The notes under the pieces were generated by a model. That model was given only the letters and a program-made list of their open reading frames with translations, was not told the DNA's origin and ran no database searches. Both the position numbers and the translations under genes were made by a program. Positions 6,198-10,345 of a stretch of DNA of 10,345 bases are shown here, one piece after another (the stretch's first letter is position 1; each line of letters begins with the position of its first letter). The stretch comes from RYN-433 sp036558265 (lineage in GTDB: Bacteria; Planctomycetota; Phycisphaerae; Tepidisphaerales; Tepidisphaeraceae). The stretch spans positions 1 to 10,345 of the forward strand of contig DATBFY010000535.1 of NCBI GenBank assembly GCA_036558265.1, in the 5' to 3' direction.

Positions 6198-6683
6198 ATG
6201 CCCGAATCCCAACTCCTCCCCGCCGTCGGAAAACCCGCCCCCAAGTTCAGCCTCCTCGCCAGCACCGGCAAGACGATCTCCCTCGATGACTTCAAGGACA
6301 AGCAGACCGTCGTCCTCTACTTCTACCCCCGCGCCGACACGCCGGGCTGCACAAAGGAGGCCTGCGGCTTCCGCGACGCCCTGGCTGACTACGACAAGGC
6401 CCATATCGCCGTCCTGGGCATCAGTCCCGACCCGGTCAAAGACGTCGAGAAGTTCGCCACCAAGTTCCACCTGAACTTCCCCCTCCTGGCCGACGCAGAT
6501 CACGCCGTCAGCGAGCGCTACGGCGTCTGGGTCGAGAAGAGCATGTACGGCAAAAAGTACTGGGGCGCCGCCCGCACTACGTTCGTCATCGGGAAGGATG
6601 GCAAGATTCTCCACGTCTTCGAGAAGGTCAAACCGGATGGGCACGATCAGGAAGTCCTCTCGTGGATCAGCAGCAACCGCTAA
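6198..6683 (+). CDS. bcp: Thiol peroxidase of the BCP/PrxQ type
   Basis: This 161-residue protein has the thioredoxin fold of atypical two-cysteine peroxiredoxins. The active-site motif PRADTPGCTKEACGF places the peroxidatic Cys at residue 51 and the resolving Cys at 56. That five-residue spacing is diagnostic of the BCP/PrxQ group. The preceding VVLYFYP strand and the later ARTTFVIGKDGKI (about 127-139) with its conserved Arg also fit. The enzyme reduces hydrogen peroxide and organic hydroperoxides in the cytoplasm using thioredoxin. I chose the ATG at 6198, because the upstream in-frame TTG at 6171 would overlap the previous stop and add non-family residues. The gene starts 23 bases after the dockerin gene, with no Shine-Dalgarno or obvious promoter between, so read-through transcription is possible despite the unrelated function. 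Confidence 0.93.
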   Translation: MPESQLLPAVGKPAPKFSLLASTGKTISLDDFKDKQTVVLYFYPRADTPGCTKEACGFRDALADYDKAHIAVLGISPDPVKDVEKFATKFHLNFPLLADADHAVSERYGVWVEKSMYGKKYWGAARTTFVIGKDGKILHVFEKVKPDGHDQEVLSWISSNR

Positions 6684-6710
6684 CATTCTGCGACCCCCGC
6701 GCGTTTCGCG

Positions 6711-6736
6711 GCTGCCCGAAGGGCAGCGCGCGTTTT
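6711..6736 (+). terminator. Probable intrinsic terminator after the peroxiredoxin gene
   Basis: GCTGCCC (6711-6717), loop GAA, GGGCAGC (6721-6727) form a perfect 7-bp stem. It can be lengthened by CGC/GCG pairs with one bulged base, and four T follow at 6733-6736. It lies 27 bases after the stop. The T-run is short, so efficiency is uncertain. Confidence 0.55.
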
Positions 6737-6953
6737 CCGAGCGCCCACAAGTCATTAGCCCGCCTTCGCTTTCGCGCCGATCCCGTCAGAATCCCCAGCA
6801 TTTCATCAAAAATTCAAGTCCCATAACTTGCCTTTGTCGATACCTTCGGTTAGACCACAAATCGAGCATTTGGACTCCAGTCAACGAGTCATTTTGCCCG
6901 CGCGCACCTCCATGAAGAGTCGTTAGACGTCGTTAGACAAGGAAGGTCAAACC
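6737..6953. other. AT-richer non-coding gap upstream of the DUF2934 gene
   Basis: About 6780-6900 is visibly richer in A and T than the genes around it and shows none of their codon pattern. Open frames across it look like random extensions. Near-copies of GTCRTTAG occur at 6751-6758, 6919-6926 and 6929-6936, with a partial copy GTCATTTT at 6888-6895. The gap probably holds the promoter and control region of the next gene, but no convincing -35/-10 pair was found. No tRNA or recognised structured RNA is visible. Confidence 0.4.
6919..6938. repeat. Perfect 10-bp tandem repeat upstream of the DUF2934 gene
   Basis: GTCGTTAGAC occurs twice head to tail, ending 15 bases before the ATG of the DUF2934 gene and just before its Shine-Dalgarno sequence. 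Each copy has GTC/GAC arms around four bases, and the junction creates the palindrome GACGTC. A binding site for a regulator is possible; this is inference only. Confidence 0.5.
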
Positions 6954-7244
6954 ATGGCAAAGAAGCCAGCTAGTGCCCCCGCACCATCGTCCCCGGCCCG
7001 CAAACCCGCTGCCGGTCCCGCCAAACCCGCTGCCGCCCCCGTCGCCAGCACGCCCGTGCGGAACACCCCGGTGCCCAAGCCCGTCGCCAGGCCGATCGGC
7101 GCCACCTCAAACACGGGCCCCCGCAGGGAAATCACCCACGCCGACATTGCCAAGCGCGCTTACGAGATCTGGGCGTCCGGCAAGGGCGGTTCGGAGACCG
7201 ACAACTGGCTCCGCGCCGAGCGTGAGCTGCGCGCCGGACTCTGA
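6954..7244 (+). CDS. Small DUF2934 protein with an Ala/Pro-rich N-terminal tail
   Basis: This 96-residue protein has two parts. Residues 1-58 are low-complexity, rich in Ala, Pro and Lys/Arg (AKKPASAPAPSSPARKP and similar), and should be disordered and strongly basic. Residues about 59-94, EITHADIAKRAYEIWASGKGG then DNWLRAERELR, match DUF2934: an Ile-x-x-RAYEIW helix, a Gly-rich turn and a W-L-x-AE-x-E-L helix. The function of DUF2934 is not known. The basic tail recalls histone-H1-like or nucleic-acid-binding extensions, which is inference. GGAAGG seven bases before the ATG fixes the start. It follows the 270-base gap containing a tandem repeat and appears monocistronic. Confidence 0.8.
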   Translation: MAKKPASAPAPSSPARKPAAGPAKPAAAPVASTPVRNTPVPKPVARPIGATSNTGPRREITHADIAKRAYEIWASGKGGSETDNWLRAERELRAGL

Positions 7245-7319
7245 TAACCGCAGGCCAACGCGCCCCGGGGACGCGCGGGAAGTCTGGATTCTCCCGTGCC
7301 CCCTTTGCCGCACCCGGGC

Positions 7320-7325
7320 TACAAT
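7320..7325 (+). promoter_or_regulatory. -10-like box TACAAT close to the LON-domain gene start
   Basis: TACAAT matches TATAAT at five of six positions and ends nine bases before the ATG at 7335. No -35 hexamer is recognisable at the right spacing. If used, the transcript would begin within a few bases of the start codon. Confidence 0.4.
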
Positions 7326-7334
7326 TCGCAAGGT

Positions 7335-8018
7335 ATGAGCGACCTGCTCCTGTCGGGCAACCAGCGATTGCCGGACGCGGTCCCGCTGTTTCCGCTTCCC
7401 AACGTCGTGCTCTTCCCGCGCGCCGTCCTCCCGCTGCATATCTTCGAGGACCGCTACCGCAAGATGACCGCCGACGTGCTGCGGACGCATCGACAGATCG
7501 CCATGGCATTGCTCAAGCCCGGCTGGGAGAAGGACTACTACGGCCGACCTCCGATCGAGCCTGTCGTCTGCGTAGGCTCGATCCTCTCCCACGAGCGGCT
7601 GTCCGACGGCCGCTACAACTTCCTCCTGCAGGGTCATACCCGCGCCCGTGTGGTGGGCGAACTGGACGCCGCCGAGCCCTACCGGCAGGCCCGGCTCCAG
7701 TCGCTGACCGAATCGGACGGGCTCGAGATCGACCTGGCCGAGGCCCGGCAGCGATTGGTCGAGCTCTTCGACCGCGACGCCTACGCCGCGCTTCCCGGCG
7801 GCAGCCAGATGCGCCAACTGCTCGCGACCCCGAACATTCCCACCAGCGTCATCGCCGACCTGCTGGCCTTCAACGTCCTCGCCGACGAACAGGTCGCGCT
7901 CAAGCAGTCCCTGCTCGCCGAGTGCAATGTCCGCCTGCGCGTCTGGCGGACGCTTGAGACCATCACCGCCCTTCGCCCCGCCTGGCACAACATCCCCCAC
8001 GATGCGAATCTGAATTGA
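7335..8018 (+). CDS. Stand-alone LON substrate-binding domain protein
   Basis: This 227-residue protein corresponds to the N-terminal (substrate-recognition) domain of Lon protease without the ATPase and protease parts. The signature is at the start: AVPLFPLPNVVLFPRAVLPLHIFEDRYRKM-like residues 13-42, in which the PLFPL, LFP and PLHIFE-RY elements are diagnostic. A central GSILSHERLSDGRYNFLLQGHTRARVV (about 80-106) gives the following beta strands, and the C-terminal third is helical. Such single-domain proteins are common in bacteria; their role is unsettled, with peptide or substrate binding assumed. The ATG at 7335 begins the family sequence; an upstream in-frame GTG at 7296 would overlap the putative -10 box. 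AAGG lies just before the ATG but too close for a normal ribosome-binding site. It is followed on the same strand by the cyclotransferase-like gene. Confidence 0.88.
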   Translation: MSDLLLSGNQRLPDAVPLFPLPNVVLFPRAVLPLHIFEDRYRKMTADVLRTHRQIAMALLKPGWEKDYYGRPPIEPVVCVGSILSHERLSDGRYNFLLQGHTRARVVGELDAAEPYRQARLQSLTESDGLEIDLAEARQRLVELFDRDAYAALPGGSQMRQLLATPNIPTSVIADLLAFNVLADEQVALKQSLLAECNVRLRVWRTLETITALRPAWHNIPHDANLN

Positions 8019-8113
8019 TCGCCGGCGAGCTCCGCTTCAGCGGGCGGGCCTGTGCCGCGCTGCGGGTCCGCCACACGACACTTTGCGTTTTTGCCCCCTT
8101 CCCTGAGAATACC

Positions 8114-8148
8114 GCGCGCGCGACGCCCGATACCCGCGACGCGCGCGC
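8114..8148. repeat. Alternating CG inverted repeat upstream of the cyclotransferase-like gene
   Basis: GCGCGCGCG (8114-8122) and CGCGCGCGC (8140-8148) form a perfect 9-bp stem around a 17-base loop, ending seven bases before the ATG. Alternating C and G can also adopt Z-form DNA. In sequence this GC-rich it may be coincidental. If it folds in mRNA it could limit ribosome access, since no Shine-Dalgarno sequence is present. Confidence 0.35.
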
Positions 8149-8155
8149 ACCGCCC

Positions 8156-8701
8156 ATGTGGTACTTCGCCTACGGCTCCAACCTCAACTCCCGCGCGGTC
8201 GCCGAGTGGGCGCGACACCACGGCCACCGCCCGCCCGCCATGCGCCCGGGCCGGCCCGCCGTCCTCGACAACTATCGCCTGTGCTTCCCGATCTTCAGCG
8301 AGTACTGGGGCGGCGGCATCGCCGACATCGTCTACGACCCGGGCAAGTACGTCGCGGGCGTCCTCTTCGACCTTTCCGACGCCGAGGTGAACGTCCTCGA
8401 CCTGAAGGTCAACCGCAAGCTCGACCCCGCGACCGTCAGGGAGATGGGAACCTACCGCCGCATCGACGTCCGCGTCGCCCCGCTGGTCAAGGGCGACCCC
8501 GTCCACGCCGTCACTTACCAGGGCACCAGCGCCGATCGCTATCACATCCCTCCCACGCAGCATTACATGGACCTGGTCGTCCAGGGCGCCTACAGCTTCG
8601 GCCTCTCCATGATGTGGATCTCCTACCTCCAGACCTTCAGCACCCAGGTCGGCCGCAAGCCCCGCCCCCCCGGCTTGGGCGACGCGGCGCCGCGGTTATA
8701 A
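8156..8701 (+). CDS. Gamma-glutamylcyclotransferase-like protein, likely missing the catalytic Glu
   Basis: This 181-residue protein has the GGCT/AIG2-like fold. MWYFAYGSNLN (residues 1-11) is the diagnostic substrate-binding loop, VAGVLFDLSDAEVNVLD (about 66-82) the next conserved stretch, and YRRIDVRV and HAVTYQG the following strands. In active cyclotransferases a catalytic Glu lies in an LD-x-x-EG motif. Here the same place reads LDLKVN (81-86), with Val85 where Glu is expected. Either another acidic residue serves or the protein is not a cyclotransferase. The start is placed at the ATG that opens the YGSN motif. The frame is open back to a TTG at 8015 overlapping the previous stop, but that 47-residue stretch has no family sequence. 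The TAA stop lies inside the -10 box of the next gene. Confidence 0.82.
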   Translation: MWYFAYGSNLNSRAVAEWARHHGHRPPAMRPGRPAVLDNYRLCFPIFSEYWGGGIADIVYDPGKYVAGVLFDLSDAEVNVLDLKVNRKLDPATVREMGTYRRIDVRVAPLVKGDPVHAVTYQGTSADRYHIPPTQHYMDLVVQGAYSFGLSMMWISYLQTFSTQVGRKPRPPGLGDAAPRL

Positions 8702-8702
8702 T
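8675..8702 (+). promoter_or_regulatory. Probable sigma-70-type promoter of the DUF4058 gene
   Basis: A perfect TATAAT (8697-8702) is preceded 16 bases upstream by TTGGGC (8675-8680), a partial -35 match. Transcription would start near 8709, about 12 bases before the ATG. The stop codon TAA of the previous gene (8699-8701) lies within the -10 box. Confidence 0.6.
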
Positions 8703-8721
8703 CCTGACGTGAGGTAAGCCC

Positions 8722-9498
8722 ATGGGCAGTCCGTTCCCCGGAGTCGATCCGTTCCTCGAAGGCCAGCACGTCTGGCACGATTTTCACCAGACGTTTGTCG
8801 TGACCTGGCGTGAGATGCTCATGCGCGCCTTGCCGAGCAACTACATCGCGCGCGTCGAAGAGCATGTATACCTCGGACGTGGCGACGACGACGATTTGGT
8901 CGTTCAGCGCGTCCCCGACGTTCTGGTGGAGCAGCGGGGGCCTTCAGGCGCGCCACGCGAGTCGTCGGCGACGGTTACCCTCGAACCCAAGATCGTCCGC
9001 CACATCATCGGCGACCCGATCCGCGAGGGCTACATCGAGATCCGCCGCCGGGGTGACGACAGCCTCGTCGCCGTCCTCGAACTCCTTTCCCCCTCCAACA
9101 AATCCGGCCCGGGGCGCGGCGAGTATCTCGTCAAGCGCGACCAATTACTCCATCGCCCCGTGCACCTGGTCGAGGTGGACCTGCTCCTCCGCGGCCCGCG
9201 CATGCCGTTCCAGGATCCGCTGCCCCCTGCGCATTATTATGCCATGATCTCGCGCGCGGATCGCCGGCCCGTCTGTGAGGTTTACGGATGGACGATCCGT
9301 GACCGCCTGCCTTCCATGCCCATCCCGCTCGAACCGCCCGACCCCGACCTGATCACCGACCTGCACCAAGTCTATGCGACCACGTTCGAGCGCGGGCCGT
9401 ATGATCAGCTTGTGCGCTACGATCGGCCCATCGACATCCCGCTCGCCGACGACCTGCGGAAGTGGGTGGGCGAGCGTCTGGAGTCCAAGCCCGCCTGA
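8722..9498 (+). CDS. DUF4058 family protein
   Basis: This 258-residue protein opens with MGSPFPGVDPFLE (residues 1-13), the hallmark of DUF4058, a family seen mainly in cyanobacteria and planctomycetes with no established function. Length and composition are normal for the family. I also see a motif order like that of Uma2-type PD-(D/E)XK proteins: VPDVLVE (64-70, Asp66), VAVLELLSPSNK (116-127, Glu120), then YLVKRDQLL (135-143, Lys138) and VHLVEVDLL (147-155). This suggests a nuclease-like fold and is inference. The ATG follows a TATAAT promoter and GAGG (8711-8714), seven bases upstream. It converges with the methyltransferase on the other strand, with only 11 bases between the stops. Confidence 0.85.
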   Translation: MGSPFPGVDPFLEGQHVWHDFHQTFVVTWREMLMRALPSNYIARVEEHVYLGRGDDDDLVVQRVPDVLVEQRGPSGAPRESSATVTLEPKIVRHIIGDPIREGYIEIRRRGDDSLVAVLELLSPSNKSGPGRGEYLVKRDQLLHRPVHLVEVDLLLRGPRMPFQDPLPPAHYYAMISRADRRPVCEVYGWTIRDRLPSMPIPLEPPDPDLITDLHQVYATTFERGPYDQLVRYDRPIDIPLADDLRKWVGERLESKPA

Positions 9499-9509
9499 GG
9501 GCAATCCGG

Positions 9510-10328
9510 TCAGGACGAACCCTTCCGCGCCGTGACCTGCAAGTGCCCCGCCACCGCTGCCGCCGCCGGGTCGCGCGACAAGTCCTCCTCCATCCGCAAT
9601 AGCCGCTCCACCGCCCCCGGCTGCTCCAGAAGCCGCTTGTTCTGCCGCACCGGCAGAATTGTCTTTCCGATCACACCCACGACTTCGAACCCCGCCCGCT
9701 CGAACAGCTTCCGCAGCGCCAGCGGCGTGAACGTCGTCAACTCGAACCGCTCGCGCTCCTCCGCCGTCAGCCAGTTCGTCCGTCCGCTCCGCACGAACTC
9801 CTCCAGCGCATCCAGGTTCCCGCGCTCCGCATAATGCGCCAGCGCCGCAAGCTTGTTGTCCGCCGTCGCGATCACCACGCCGCCCGCCCGGCACACGCGG
9901 AACATCTCCCGCGCCGCCCGCTGCGGGTCCGAACAGATCGACAGCGGATCCCCCATCGCCACCGTCAGCGCGAACGTGTCCGCCGACAGGGGGGCAAGAT
10001 CCACGATGTCCGCCACAACGAGCGTCGCCTTCCGCGCCTTGGCCTCCCCCATCTCTTCCACCTTACGTCGCGCCTGTTCGACCATCGCGGCCGCATGATC
10101 CACGAACGTCGTCGCCAGCCCCGTCTTGAGCAGCTTGAGTCCCCACTTGCCCGTCCCGCATCCCAGATCCAGACATGGCGCACTCTGATCGCGCGGGACG
10201 AACGGCTTGATCGCCCGCCACGTCAGCTCGTCGTGCAGGTGCCAGTACGGATCGTCGTAAATCGCGTCATATTGCCGCGCCACCCGGTCGTGATACCGCC
10301 GCGATGCTTCCGAGGTCCGCCGTGCCAT
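9510..10328 (-). CDS. Class I SAM-dependent methyltransferase (type 11/25-like)
   Basis: This is a 272-residue protein if started at the ATG at 10328. SAM-binding motif I is PCLDLGCGTGKWG (residues 51-63). TFVDHAAAMVEQA follows, with Asp77 expected to bind the ribose, then VVADIVDL (104-111), where Asp107 should contact the adenine. A CRAGGVVIA-type strand and a C-terminal cap follow. The N-terminal RRYHDRVARQYDAIYDDPYWH is typical of small-molecule methyltransferases, but the substrate is unknown. A second in-frame ATG at 10340 adds four residues. I prefer 10328 because GGGGGA lies directly before it and the 10340 codon overlaps a -10-like box. The 3' end lies 11 bases from the DUF4058 stop, and no terminator fits between them. 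Confidence 0.87.
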   Translation of the reverse strand: MARRTSEASRRYHDRVARQYDAIYDDPYWHLHDELTWRAIKPFVPRDQSAPCLDLGCGTGKWGLKLLKTGLATTFVDHAAAMVEQARRKVEEMGEAKARKATLVVADIVDLAPLSADTFALTVAMGDPLSICSDPQRAAREMFRVCRAGGVVIATADNKLAALAHYAERGNLDALEEFVRSGRTNWLTAEERERFELTTFTPLALRKLFERAGFEVVGVIGKTILPVRQNKRLLEQPGAVERLLRMEEDLSRDPAAAAVAGHLQVTARKGSS

Positions 10329-10335
10329 TCCCCCG

Positions 10336-10341
10336 ATCATA
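10336..10341 (-). promoter_or_regulatory. -10-like box TATGAT immediately before the second methyltransferase
   Basis: On the minus strand TATGAT matches TATAAT at five of six positions and ends seven bases before the ATG at 10328. A transcript from it would start at or next to the start codon. The -35 region lies outside the window. Confidence 0.4.
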
Positions 10342-10345
10342 AAGT

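Noticed and set aside
6598..6915. 105-codon frame running from the peroxiredoxin gene into the gap
   Set aside because: Its start lies in the wrong frame of bcp, it crosses the terminator hairpin, and it has no recognisable sequence.
6912..6926. Four-codon leader peptide (MKSR) before the DUF2934 gene
   Set aside because: No ribosome-binding site and no attenuator-like structure; its stop arises from the tandem repeat.
7259..7275. CGCGCCCC/GGGG-A-CGCG hairpin after the DUF2934 gene as a terminator
   Set aside because: It needs a bulged base, leaves almost no loop, and has no T-run behind it.
8015..8155. TTG start at 8015 overlapping the LON-gene stop, giving translational coupling
   Set aside because: The frame is open, but the 47 extra residues are unlike the family, whose proteins start at the YGSN motif.

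Overview
The window is GC-rich and densely coded, and it looks like chromosome from a planctomycete, most likely of the class Phycisphaerae. The main reason is the large secreted-type protein at 3568-6174. It has an N-terminal LEPR-XLL-like motif, a parallel beta-helix body and two dockerin-like EF-hand repeats of the planctomycete style. DUF2934 and DUF4058 proteins, stand-alone LON-domain proteins and pyrimidine-rich intergenic repeats fit the same origin. The taxonomic call is an inference from protein style; there is no rRNA or marker gene here.

Layout. (1) 1-765: the 3' part of an M20-family dipeptidase. (2) 766-2560: three small genes, a minus-strand SAM methyltransferase, a plus-strand Alr4036-type flavin (PNPOx-like) protein and a PIN-like DUF5615-type protein. 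A short repeat sits at every gene boundary in this block: two hairpin repeats at its outer edges and three heptanucleotide arrays. (3) 2561-3466: a PfkB-family sugar kinase. (4) 3568-6174: the LEPR/beta-helix/dockerin protein. (5) 6198-6683: a BCP/PrxQ peroxiredoxin, followed by a terminator-like hairpin. (6) 6684-6953: a relatively AT-rich gap with a perfect 10-bp tandem repeat, then a small DUF2934 protein. (7) 7335-9498: a LON-domain protein, a gamma-glutamylcyclotransferase-like protein and a DUF4058 protein, all on the plus strand. (8) 9510-10328: a second SAM methyltransferase on the minus strand, convergent with DUF4058.

The genes do not form one recognisable pathway or a defence, secretion or biosynthetic cluster. 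Most look like independently expressed housekeeping or accessory genes. Three of them (LON domain, DUF4058, second methyltransferase) have a TATAAT-like box close before the start codon.

The least conventional signal is the 7-bp repeat family between 766 and 2560. Arrays A and B share the unit YYATCCT, array C uses TTTTGCC, and all are pyrimidine-rich on the same strand. Array A contains the stop codon of the first methyltransferase and array B contains one of its possible start codons. Other points worth checking are a cyclotransferase-like protein without the expected catalytic Glu, a PIN-like protein lacking its first acidic residue, a Uma2-like motif order in DUF4058, and a promoter -10 box that overlaps a stop codon.
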